Below are positions 15,914-24,417 of a DNA stretch of 64,000 bases, one piece after another. The stretch's first letter is position 1. The number at the start of each line of letters is the position of its first letter. A program made the position numbers and the translations under genes. The notes below the pieces were generated by a model, which saw nothing but the letters and a program-made list of their open reading frames with translations, did no database searches and had not been told where the DNA came from. The DNA lies in contig JAHBTQ010000001.1 in assembly GCA_019638495.1 (NCBI GenBank), positions 62,001 to 126,000 of the forward strand, written 5' to 3'. Origin of the DNA: Taibaiella sp. GTDB lineage: Bacteria > Bacteroidota > Bacteroidia > Chitinophagales > Chitinophagaceae.

Positions 15914-16474
15914 TTAATGCTGCGCGCGTATGCGGCTTAGTGTTTCCTGCGTAATGCCGAGGTAGCTGGCAATGTAGCCGAGCGGTGCCCGCTGCACTAA
16001 TAGTGGATTGGTGGCCAGCAGCAGGTCATAGCGCTCCTTAGCAGTTTTGAACTGTATACCCAGCAGGCGGCCATCTAATTTTATGTAGTAACTCTCCGTA
16101 AGCAGGCGGCCTATGCGCTCCGTCTCCGGGAAGTCTACATACAAGGTTTGCAGCGCATCATGGCCTATCTGCACTACTTGCGTATGCTCTATCGCCACAA
16201 TACTCTCTGTAGATGGTGTGCGGGTAACGAACGAATAGAAGCTGGTGCCAAACTCGCCATCTATCGCCATCCAGTTGGTTATCTCCCGCTCCTCGTGAAA
16301 GTAGAAACCCCGCAGCAGCCCCTGCTCCACAAACCATATATCATTGCAGCGCTCACCACTACGCAGCAGGTACTGACCTTTCTCCACCATACGCTTCTTG
16401 CTGATACGGCTTAGCTCCGTCTGTAACCTTTCGGAAACGGGAATGATGGATTGCAGGTGGGAGAGGAAGGACAT
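15914..16474 (-). CDS. Crp/Fnr-family transcriptional regulator
   Basis: A 186-residue regulator with an N-terminal cyclic-nucleotide-binding-like jelly roll (residues about 20-115: KGQYLLRSGERCNDIWFVEQGLLRGF) and a short C-terminal helix-turn-helix (APLGYIASYLGITQETLSRIRA). There is no N-terminal cysteine cluster of the FNR iron-sulfur type. The short C-terminus is typical of the many Crp/Fnr paralogs of Bacteroidota. Ligand unknown. It lies directly upstream of a gene with an FNR-type box and is a reasonable candidate to bind it. Only 15 bases separate it from the stop of the large HD-Hsp90 gene. Confidence 0.88.
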   Translation of the reverse strand: MSFLSHLQSIIPVSERLQTELSRISKKRMVEKGQYLLRSGERCNDIWFVEQGLLRGFYFHEEREITNWMAIDGEFGTSFYSFVTRTPSTESIVAIEHTQVVQIGHDALQTLYVDFPETERIGRLLTESYYIKLDGRLLGIQFKTAKERYDLLLATNPLLVQRAPLGYIASYLGITQETLSRIRAQH

Positions 16475-16479
16475 GAGAA

Positions 16480-16495
16480 GACTAACCGATTAGTC
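16480..16495. promoter_or_regulatory. Palindrome at the Crp/Fnr gene start
   Basis: gactaa-ccga-ttagtc, six-base perfect arms, centred 13 bases upstream of the regulator's ATG and overlapping the stop codon of the HD-Hsp90 gene. It may be an operator for autoregulation or just a weak hairpin. Confidence 0.35.
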
Positions 16496-19384
16496 GATAT
16501 TAGCGAATCTTTGGGATGAATTGATTTTTTCACAGAAGGCAGCGTATGCGCTTTTTATCTGTTCTAAGCTCGTTTCACTATTATATCGATTTTCGTAAAC
16601 CCATTCATATAGGCTGTCGTTTAACTTTGTCGTCATTTTTTTTACGCCTGTTCCATGGAATTCATTTAAGAAAGGTGATAACATTTTGGGAAACGGGAAG
16701 TTGACTCCATCAACGAACTGAAAGGGCTGAATATAAGGTCTGTGAGCATTGTCACGCAGTCGCAAACTCGCAAACTCGGCGATACAAGGAATAAAAAAGC
16801 GAGAATAGTAGTAGCCATTATGTTGTTTTTCTATGGCACAATAAAGTTCTTCGTCGGTATGGTAGAAATCCACATTGTCAAATGTAAAAACGACGGTCGT
16901 CTTTTGATTCTCTTTATCCTCGGTGAAGCGAGCCTTGTTGAATTTCTTAAGTAATTTGGATAGAATAAATTTCTGGACACTACCGAGCATATAAATGCTT
17001 CTCGTTGTTATTATGAAATGTGAGTCAACCAAGTCAACTTTCGGGTCTCGGAGACTATCGCCACCATCGATACAAATAATACTGAGTTTATCAACCCACT
17101 CGGAGATATCTTTGATTGATACATTACGGCCAGATATTTCAATTTCGTAGGTTTTCCAGAAGTCAAGACTATCAACCTCTTTTGGCATATTTGCCGAGTC
17201 TGAATAATAGTCGAGATACATGCTAGCTACTGCGCGACTGCTGAGGTCGTTAAATATTAGGTTGAAATTTTTCAAGATGACATTGAATGATGCCTTGAAA
17301 AATTGATCCTTTAGATGTTGATTACTTTCCGATTTGATTTTATTCCTATTTAATGTTAAAATGTCAGAGGCTTTGTCTTGATGAATATTCACCTCGAAGG
17401 AAAGGAACTCAATGTGCCAATTGTTGTCGACTTCCTGACCTTTGTAGTATGTTCTAGTGTTTGCAATGCGTTCGAAGGGCTTTATTCCTACAACATTTAG
17501 CTCCATTGAAGTCTGTTCATCGAAATAATTAAAGTGGTTATCACGAAGAGTTGATTTTTGTAGTAGCTTCCCGTTCATAAGTAGCTTTATGGGTATCCTA
17601 CTTTTGCGAGAGAAGCTCAACACTTCGTCTATAATTTTACCTGTTTCTATATCTAGCGAAGTGTGGGTAAAAGGATCGTAACTGTGAAGCATAGAGTATG
17701 CGTGTCCATCGTCAATTTTCACTGACCAATATCGAGGTTCAATTTCGCTTTCAAATATCATCGATAGTTTCGTGCCAGGTTTTTTCGAATGATCCGTTCG
17801 GCTACGTTTAATTAAGATATCACCTTTCCTTTTCGAGTGCGGACCGTTCAACTCTATTGTTTGAAATATTTCATCAAAAAAGCTCTTAGTTTCAACGACA
17901 ACTCTATCAGTTAACATGAATACACTTTGAAAGCCAATGCCAAATACCCCAGATGGTCTTATCCAATATGGCATGCTTTCAATTATTCTGGCCTTTTTTC
18001 GATTTTTGTTAGAACTGCCTGTGTTCATCAAAAACTTTAAGTCTTCAGCAGATATCCCAGTACCGCAGTCCTCTATCTCAATTGACCAGCGTTTAATATT
18101 GTTCTTGATTTCGATCTCATCCAGATTTACTGTTATTGGGTAATTCCCCGCAAGTTCAATAAATGTGTTCCAGTCAGGCAATAGAAAATCTCGTGATTGA
18201 GAATGTTCCAACCATATCCTTAGTAATGTTGCGTCCGTAGCATTTTGTAGTATTTCTCTGATGCATTGGTGTGCTCCTTCATAGATTCCTGCTCCGCTTA
18301 AGAGTTCTAAAGCCTTTTCGGTGTCAACTGTAAATTGTGGCTTCGTTTTGCCATCAATGTAGTCGTATTCAAGTAATTCAACTTTTAGGCTCCCAATTGT
18401 GGGTAAATAGCCAAATTCACTGGTAGGCACTATCGCATTCCAGTTAATCATCTGTTGGCTAATTTCAGAGTTGAGGTAGTTAAACCAATGTTGCGTAATG
18501 CTCGCTGTATCGTAGTCTTTACAACGCGCCGTTATTTCTATTGTGATTTTATCAACTCTAAAAAGCTCTATAGACATGTGCTTTGCCTTGTGCTTTAAAG
18601 TCTCTACGGGTACTTTTGACAGTGTTCGAAGCATTACTTCCGAAAAGCGATTGTTATCCAAGTCTAACAGATCACCTATTCTAAGAAGACATGCAATAAA
18701 GCGCGGGTGCGCGTCTTCTATATCAATTCCAACCTCGCAAAATGGTAGCCGCATAATATCGGCAAAATCTTTGGTGTGACACGAACAGATATCTGCCAGC
18801 AACCGAAAAATTCTTTGAGGCATGACACCTCGAGGTGAAACTAGAGATAGCTCGTTCGTTGGATTAACGATGATTTCTTTTGAGCGTTCCGCATGAACCG
18901 TTCGGAAATAGTCCGCCAGAATGAAACGCACTGAATCAAACTGTTCAAAATCAACTACTGATTCCTTAAAGACAATTTTGCCATCCTTTACAGTGAATTG
19001 CGCCGCAAATTCATTTAAGGCATGATTCTTGTCTATCGAAATGCCAGTGAAAAAGTCAATAAACTCACTTGAATTTAAGGCATCAACAATTTTGTCATGA
19101 GGAACTACCATTCCGATATCATGACAGTAGGCGGCTTCGAGTATCAGCCAGATATCAATCGCTGATAGCTTTGCGATGTTGTCTTTTCCTAATACCCGAA
19201 TAATATTGTTGAGTATTGTTAAGGAATGCGATTCGTCATGGAGGCTATAATGTGGAAAAAGATTTGAAACCAACTGCAATGCCGACGGAATTATTCTTTT
19301 ATCATAATTCCATTGAGCCGCCAAAATATCGCTGGGAGTGCCTTTTGTTTTCTCGTGTAGCAATTCTTCAAATACGTTTGCCAT
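16490..19384 (-). CDS. HD-domain plus Hsp90-type ATPase protein
   Basis: A 964-residue soluble protein. Residues about 35-245 form an HD phosphohydrolase-like domain: His53 (HDESHS), His88-Asp89 (CHDIG), His164, His203 and Asp238 (RIGDLLDLD) are in the right order for metal ligands. Residues about 360-560 carry the GHKL/Hsp90 ATPase motifs: Glu377 and Asn381 in EILQNATDA, Asp439-Gly441-Gly443 in EDCGTGIS, and GVFGIGFQS (479-487), the Hsp90 lid motif. The remaining 400 residues are unrecognised. HD-Hsp90 fusions of this type turn up in variable genomic positions and have been discussed as conflict or stress proteins; function here is inference. The gene is visibly more AT-rich than the housekeeping genes beside it, which suggests transfer. 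Confidence 0.82.
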   Translation of the reverse strand: MANVFEELLHEKTKGTPSDILAAQWNYDKRIIPSALQLVSNLFPHYSLHDESHSLTILNNIIRVLGKDNIAKLSAIDIWLILEAAYCHDIGMVVPHDKIVDALNSSEFIDFFTGISIDKNHALNEFAAQFTVKDGKIVFKESVVDFEQFDSVRFILADYFRTVHAERSKEIIVNPTNELSLVSPRGVMPQRIFRLLADICSCHTKDFADIMRLPFCEVGIDIEDAHPRFIACLLRIGDLLDLDNNRFSEVMLRTLSKVPVETLKHKAKHMSIELFRVDKITIEITARCKDYDTASITQHWFNYLNSEISQQMINWNAIVPTSEFGYLPTIGSLKVELLEYDYIDGKTKPQFTVDTEKALELLSGAGIYEGAHQCIREILQNATDATLLRIWLEHSQSRDFLLPDWNTFIELAGNYPITVNLDEIEIKNNIKRWSIEIEDCGTGISAEDLKFLMNTGSSNKNRKKARIIESMPYWIRPSGVFGIGFQSVFMLTDRVVVETKSFFDEIFQTIELNGPHSKRKGDILIKRSRTDHSKKPGTKLSMIFESEIEPRYWSVKIDDGHAYSMLHSYDPFTHTSLDIETGKIIDEVLSFSRKSRIPIKLLMNGKLLQKSTLRDNHFNYFDEQTSMELNVVGIKPFERIANTRTYYKGQEVDNNWHIEFLSFEVNIHQDKASDILTLNRNKIKSESNQHLKDQFFKASFNVILKNFNLIFNDLSSRAVASMYLDYYSDSANMPKEVDSLDFWKTYEIEISGRNVSIKDISEWVDKLSIICIDGGDSLRDPKVDLVDSHFIITTRSIYMLGSVQKFILSKLLKKFNKARFTEDKENQKTTVVFTFDNVDFYHTDEELYCAIEKQHNGYYYSRFFIPCIAEFASLRLRDNAHRPYIQPFQFVDGVNFPFPKMLSPFLNEFHGTGVKKMTTKLNDSLYEWVYENRYNSETSLEQIKSAYAAFCEKINSSQRFANID

Positions 19385-19503
19385 AGTATTTTGAGATTTT
19401 GCTCACAATTTATTGATTAATTTCGAATGTGTCGCACCCCCTTTTAAGAAACATTTACCACCCCCTCAAAACACAGATAGTAGGCCAACCCACCTATATA
19501 TCA

Positions 19504-19511
19504 TATATTTG
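19504..19511 (+). promoter_or_regulatory. -7 element of bamD
   Basis: TATATTTG is a full TAnnTTTG match, nine bases before the ATG at 19521. It supports the short start and implies a very short leader. Confidence 0.65.
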
Positions 19512-19520
19512 CGACCCGGT

Positions 19521-20348
19521 ATGCACTTTCGGTTTATAAAATTATTTTATTTGTTAGCCATCACGATGGTGCTCTTTTCGTGTAAGGGCTTTGAGCATAT
19601 ACGCCGCAGTAGCGACGTAAACTATAAGCTCACCAAAGCCAATGAGTACTACGATAAGAAGGACTACCATCACGCAAACACACTGTATGCGGAGCTGATG
19701 CCGATAATGAAGAGCACGCGCAACTATGAGTCGCTCATGTACCGCTATGCCTATACCTACTACCACCTGAAGGACTATATTGAGGCATCTTACTATTTCA
19801 AGAACTTCAGTGAATACTTCCCAACCAGCAAGGATGCCGAAGAGTGTGAGTACATGAGCGCTTTCTGCCTGTACAAATACGCTCCCAAACCGGGCCTGGA
19901 CCAGACCAATACGCAAAAGGCACTCGAAGCCATGCACAACTTTGCATCAAAGCACCCGGACTCAAAGCGCATTGATGAGGCCAATAAGATCATTGACGAA
20001 AGCCGCGGAAAGCTGGAACAGAAGCAGGCTGATGCTGCCAAACTCTACTTCAACATAGGTGCTTACCTGCGCAGCTACAATGCCGCGCCAACTACCTATC
20101 GCAGCATTATGAAGAAGTACCCCGAGTCTACGCACACGGATGAGTACTTGTTCATGATCATGAAGTCATACTACAAGTATGCAAAGCAGAGCGTGGAAAG
20201 CAAGCAGGAAGAGCGCTATGCCAGCGCGCTGGAAGCTTACCGCGAACTGAAAGACGGATACCCCGCCTCGACATACATGCCTGAGGCTGAAAAACTATAC
20301 GCAGAAATAGACGTTAACATAAAAAAGCTACGTAATGAGCACAAGTAA
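19521..20348 (+). CDS. bamD: Outer-membrane assembly lipoprotein BamD
   Basis: Part of the BAM complex that inserts beta-barrel proteins into the outer membrane. From the ATG at 19521 the product is 275 residues with a signal peptide ending LFSC (lipobox, Cys21) and a chain of TPR helices: YYDKKDYHHANTLYAELMP, YRYAYTYYHLKDYIEASYYF, YRSIMKKYPESTHTDEYLF and others. A frame extending 36 codons further upstream lacks a signal and spans the promoter, so it was rejected. The 3' end overlaps rpoZ by 14 bases, the usual Bacteroidota neighbour. Confidence 0.94.
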   Translation: MHFRFIKLFYLLAITMVLFSCKGFEHIRRSSDVNYKLTKANEYYDKKDYHHANTLYAELMPIMKSTRNYESLMYRYAYTYYHLKDYIEASYYFKNFSEYFPTSKDAEECEYMSAFCLYKYAPKPGLDQTNTQKALEAMHNFASKHPDSKRIDEANKIIDESRGKLEQKQADAAKLYFNIGAYLRSYNAAPTTYRSIMKKYPESTHTDEYLFMIMKSYYKYAKQSVESKQEERYASALEAYRELKDGYPASTYMPEAEKLYAEIDVNIKKLRNEHK

Positions 20349-20655
20349 AAAATCGCTGACATCGGTAAATCCGCTGGTAGAAACACGCGACGTGATAGCT
20401 ATGAAGGAGAAGACAGGCAACCTGTACGAATCTATCACAGTGGTATCGCGCAGGGCAAACCAGATAGGTGTGACCATGAAGGAAGAACTGCACAGGAAGC
20501 TGGACGAGTTTACCGTGCATGGCGACAACCTGGAGGAAGTGCATGAGAACAAGGAGCAGATCGAAATATCGCGCATATACGAGCGTATGGCAAACCCTGC
20601 CCTGCAGTCGCTAAGCGAGTTTAACGACGACCAGATCTACTACAGGAAGAAGTAA
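20335..20655 (+). CDS. rpoZ: RNA polymerase omega subunit
   Basis: A 106-residue Bacteroidota-type omega subunit (RPB6 family), which helps fold and hold the beta' subunit. Typical segments are TGNLYESITVVSRRANQI and MKEELHRKLDEF. It overlaps the end of bamD and is followed by an intrinsic terminator; the coaBC gene that often follows in related genomes is not here. Confidence 0.92.
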   Translation: MSTSKKSLTSVNPLVETRDVIAMKEKTGNLYESITVVSRRANQIGVTMKEELHRKLDEFTVHGDNLEEVHENKEQIEISRIYERMANPALQSLSEFNDDQIYYRKK

Positions 20656-20727
20656 TCTACTCTTTCCCTGTTTGCGCTACCTATGTCCATGGCATGGGAA
20701 GTTGCAGTTATAAACACTTACGAAAAG

Positions 20728-20757
20728 GAAGCTGTGTGCACACATGGCTTCTTTTTT
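20728..20757 (+). terminator. Intrinsic terminator after rpoZ
   Basis: gaagc-tg-tgtg-ca-caca-tg-gcttc forms a hairpin with one small internal loop, followed by six T residues (20752-20757). Confidence 0.85.
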
Positions 20758-20824
20758 GCGTTTATGTAAGCGCCTATAATACTATTAGTATCGGCTTTCC
20801 TATTTCCTGTAATTTGCGGCTAAG

Positions 20825-23674
20825 ATGAGTTCAGTAACAGAGCATGGCAATATAGTGGTGCAGGGTGCGCGCGTGCACAACCTGAAGAATATAGATGTAA
20901 CCATCCCGAAGAATAAGCTGGTGGTGATAACGGGCATCAGCGGCAGTGGCAAATCGTCCTTGGCGTTTGATACCATCTTTGCCGAGGGACAGCGCCGCTA
21001 TATGGAAAGCTTTGCGGCTTATGCCCGCCAGTTTGTAGGCGACCTGGACCGACCGGATGTAGACAAGATCACAGGACTATCGCCCGTCATATCCATTGAG
21101 CAAAAGACCACTAACCGAAACCCGCGCTCTACCGTAGGCACTGTTACAGAGGTCTATGACTTTATGCGCCTGTTATTTGCACGCATCGCTGACGCTTATT
21201 CCTACAATACGGGCAAGCTGATGGTAAAGTTCAGCGAGGAGGAAATAGTGGCGCACATCAAAGAAAACTTTGCCGGGCGAAAGATAATGCTGCTGGCACC
21301 CGTGGTGCGTGGCCGAAAGGGCCACTACCGCGAGCTCTTTGAGCAACTGCGCAAACAAGGTTATGTGAAAGTGCGTGTGGATGGTGAGGTAATGGACCTG
21401 AAAGAAAAAATGCAACTGGACCGCTACAAGATCCACGACATAGAACTGGTGGTAGACAGGCTGGCAGTGCATAGCGAAGGGGAATCTGCAACCCGCATGA
21501 GCCAAAGCATTCAGCAATGTCTGCAAATGGGCAAAGGACTGATGTTTGTGGCAGATGTAGAAAAAGACACCATTCACCAGTATAGCCGCGAGCTGATGTG
21601 TATAGACACCGGCATTTCTTACGAAGAACCATCGCCTAATACCTTTTCTTTCAACTCGCCCTATGGCGCCTGCCCAAAGTGCAAGGGACTGGGCAAGGTA
21701 TATAGCGTGAGTATGGACGCAGTGCTGCCAGACAAGGACAAGAGCATAAGCGATGGTGCCATAGCCCCCCTGGGCGGCGAGCGCGATACATGGTCTTTCC
21801 AGATGGCGACAACCCTGGCCAGGAAGAACAAAATACCACTGGATAAACCAGTGAAAAGCATTCCCGACAAGCAACTAAACCTGCTGCTCTATGGAAATGA
21901 GGAAGGCGTAGTGACCTATGACAATGATGGTAGCGGCGACTATGCCGAAAAAGTGACCCAACACAACTATGAGGGTATTGTGAACATGGTGCTTCGCTGG
22001 TTTCACGAATCGTCGTCGGAGGGAGTGCGCTCCTGGGCAGAAAGCTTTATGGAGCTGAATACCTGCCCTGAATGTAATGGCGCACGGCTGAAAAAGGAAA
22101 GCCTGTACTTTAAGGTAGATGGTAAGAACATTTCAGAGCTTTCTGATGAGTCGCTGGCTGCGCTGGTTGATTGGTTTGCAGAAATAGAGAAGCGCCTGAG
22201 CAATAAACAGAATACCATTGCCAAGGACATACTGAAAGAGATACGTGACCGGCTCCGCTTCCTGATGGATGTGGGGCTGCACTACCTGACGCTGGACCGT
22301 CCTACCCGGACGCTGAGTGGCGGTGAGAGCCAACGCATTAGGCTGGCCACGCAAATAGGCTCGCAGCTCACCGGCATCACCTATATACTGGATGAGCCCA
22401 GCATTGGCCTGCACCAGCGCGACAACCAGCGCCTGATAAACGCACTGAAGAGCCTGCGCGATAGCGGCAACTCTGTACTGGTAGTGGAGCATGACAAAGA
22501 CATTATGCTGGCATCTGACCACCTGATAGATATAGGGCCCGCAGCGGGTTTCCACGGTGGGCGTATCGTGAGCGCCGGCACCCCGGCAGATGTGCTGAAG
22601 GAGAAGACCACCACAGCGCGCTACCTGAATCACACACTGGCAATTGAAGTGCCCGCCGAAAGAAGAAAAGGTAACGGGCACAAGCTGGTACTGGATGGCG
22701 CCAACGGCAACAACCTGAAAAACGTGAGTATAAAGCTGCCCCTGGGCACCTTCATATGCGTAAGCGGCGTATCCGGTAGCGGCAAGAGCACATTGATAAA
22801 CGAAACACTATACCCCATACTGGCTAAGCACTGCTACCCCACTTTTAAGCAACAGCCCATGCCCTATAAGAAGGTGACCGGGCTGGAGCATATAGACAAG
22901 GTGATAGAGATAGACCAGAGCCCCATAGGCCGCACACCACGTAGCAACCCCGCCACCTATTGTGGTTTCTTCAACGAGATACGCCAACTGTTTGCACAGG
23001 TGCCGGAGGCAAAGATCCGGGGCTACAATGCCGGCCGCTTCTCATTTAATGTGAAGGGAGGCCGCTGCGAGGAGTGCCAGGGCGGAGGCATGCGCACCAT
23101 AGAAATGAACTTTCTGCCGGACGTATATGTACAGTGCGAAAAGTGCAATGGCCGCCGGTATAACCGCGAAACGCTGGAGATACGCTACAAAGGCAAGTCG
23201 ATATCAGATGTGTTGAACATGACCGTTGATGAGGCGGTAGAGTTCTTTGTGAATGTGGCCTTTCTCCACAGGCGAATAAAGACGCTGCAAGATGTCGGTC
23301 TTGGTTATGTAACCCTTGGCCAGAGCGCTGTAACCCTTAGCGGCGGCGAAGCACAACGCGTGAAGCTGGCCACAGAGCTATCTAAGCGCGACACAGGGCA
23401 AACGATCTATATCCTCGATGAGCCAACAACTGGTCTTCACTTCGAGGATATCCGCCACCTGCTGGCCGTGCTTAACAGGCTGGTAGACAGGGGTAATACT
23501 GTACTGGTGATAGAACACAACCTGGACGTGGTGAAGGTGGCCGACTATGTTATAGACATGGGCCCCGAAGGCGGTAGTGGCGGCGGCAGGCTGGTAGCAT
23601 CTGGCACACCGGAAGAAATAATAAAGGTGAAGGAAAGCCATACGGGCCGGTTTTTAAAGGAGGAGCTGAAGTAA
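20825..23674 (+). CDS. uvrA: Excinuclease ABC subunit A
   Basis: DNA-damage recognition ATPase of nucleotide excision repair. At 949 residues it has two ABC modules: Walker A GISGSGKSS (37-45) and GVSGSGKST (648-656), signatures LSGGESQRI and LSGGEAQRV, and Walker B ILDEPSIGLHQ and ILDEPTTGLHF. Zinc-binding CxxC pairs are visible (CPKC, CPEC, CEEC, CEKC). The length is standard and no domain is missing. It stands alone, with rnhB 63 bases downstream on the same strand. Confidence 0.98.
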   Translation: MSSVTEHGNIVVQGARVHNLKNIDVTIPKNKLVVITGISGSGKSSLAFDTIFAEGQRRYMESFAAYARQFVGDLDRPDVDKITGLSPVISIEQKTTNRNPRSTVGTVTEVYDFMRLLFARIADAYSYNTGKLMVKFSEEEIVAHIKENFAGRKIMLLAPVVRGRKGHYRELFEQLRKQGYVKVRVDGEVMDLKEKMQLDRYKIHDIELVVDRLAVHSEGESATRMSQSIQQCLQMGKGLMFVADVEKDTIHQYSRELMCIDTGISYEEPSPNTFSFNSPYGACPKCKGLGKVYSVSMDAVLPDKDKSISDGAIAPLGGERDTWSFQMATTLARKNKIPLDKPVKSIPDKQLNLLLYGNEEGVVTYDNDGSGDYAEKVTQHNYEGIVNMVLRWFHESSSEGVRSWAESFMELNTCPECNGARLKKESLYFKVDGKNISELSDESLAALVDWFAEIEKRLSNKQNTIAKDILKEIRDRLRFLMDVGLHYLTLDRPTRTLSGGESQRIRLATQIGSQLTGITYILDEPSIGLHQRDNQRLINALKSLRDSGNSVLVVEHDKDIMLASDHLIDIGPAAGFHGGRIVSAGTPADVLKEKTTTARYLNHTLAIEVPAERRKGNGHKLVLDGANGNNLKNVSIKLPLGTFICVSGVSGSGKSTLINETLYPILAKHCYPTFKQQPMPYKKVTGLEHIDKVIEIDQSPIGRTPRSNPATYCGFFNEIRQLFAQVPEAKIRGYNAGRFSFNVKGGRCEECQGGGMRTIEMNFLPDVYVQCEKCNGRRYNRETLEIRYKGKSISDVLNMTVDEAVEFFVNVAFLHRRIKTLQDVGLGYVTLGQSAVTLSGGEAQRVKLATELSKRDTGQTIYILDEPTTGLHFEDIRHLLAVLNRLVDRGNTVLVIEHNLDVVKVADYVIDMGPEGGSGGGRLVASGTPEEIIKVKESHTGRFLKEELK

Positions 23675-23737
23675 GCCCGCGAGTTTCATTTTGCCTTGAT
23701 GTCGCTTTTAGGTTACTTTGCTCTATAGGTAGCGTTC

Positions 23738-24325
23738 ATGCTAAAAAACAGTTTCACAATAGGCGTGATAGAAGCAGGCTGTGATGAGGCCGGCAGGGGG
23801 TGCCTTGCAGGTCCGGTTTTTGCGGCTGCCGTTATTCTTCCTGCAGGCTTTGAGCATCCGCGTCTTAATGATAGTAAGCAGGTAAAGGAAAGCGACCGGG
23901 AAATGCTGCGCCCAATAATAGAGCGGGAGGCTATAGCATGGGCTGTTTGTATGAGCACTCCGGAAGAAATAGATACGCTCAATATCCTGAAAGCATCATT
24001 CAAAGCCATGCATGCGGCAATAGATAAATTAGCCACGCGTCCTGAACTCCTACTTATCGATGGTCACATCTTTCCTGCTTATTTTGGCATCAGCCATCAG
24101 TGCATAGTAAAAGGCGATTCCAAATTTACATCGATAGCTGCTGCGAGTATCCTTGCAAAGACACATCGCGACGAATACATGTTACGATTGCATGAAGAAT
24201 TCCCCCATTATGGGTGGAAAAACAACAAAGGATACGGCACCTCAGAGCACCTGCAAGGCATTGATTTACATGGCATTACTCCACATCACAGAAGGTCGTT
24301 TGCGCCCTGCTCGAGTGTTAACTAA
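23738..24325 (+). CDS. rnhB: Ribonuclease HII
   Basis: Cleaves RNA in RNA/DNA hybrids and removes misincorporated ribonucleotides. Catalytic carboxylates are Asp16 and Glu17 (CDEAGRG), Asp108 (LIDGH) and Asp127 (VKGDSKF), followed by [10 protein letters not shown]. The 195-residue length is normal. Confidence 0.96.
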   Translation: MLKNSFTIGVIEAGCDEAGRGCLAGPVFAAAVILPAGFEHPRLNDSKQVKESDREMLRPIIEREAIAWAVCMSTPEEIDTLNILKASFKAMHAAIDKLATRPELLLIDGHIFPAYFGISHQCIVKGDSKFTSIAAASILAKTHRDEYMLRLHEEFPHYGWKNNKGYGTSEHLQGIDLHGITPHHRRSFAPCSSVN

Positions 24326-24417
24326 ATGTTTCCGGAATATTAACTTAACCCAAGCGTAAACTTGACGTAACAATAAGATAATATTGATAATAGACTTTTG
24401 CATCCAAATTTAATTCG

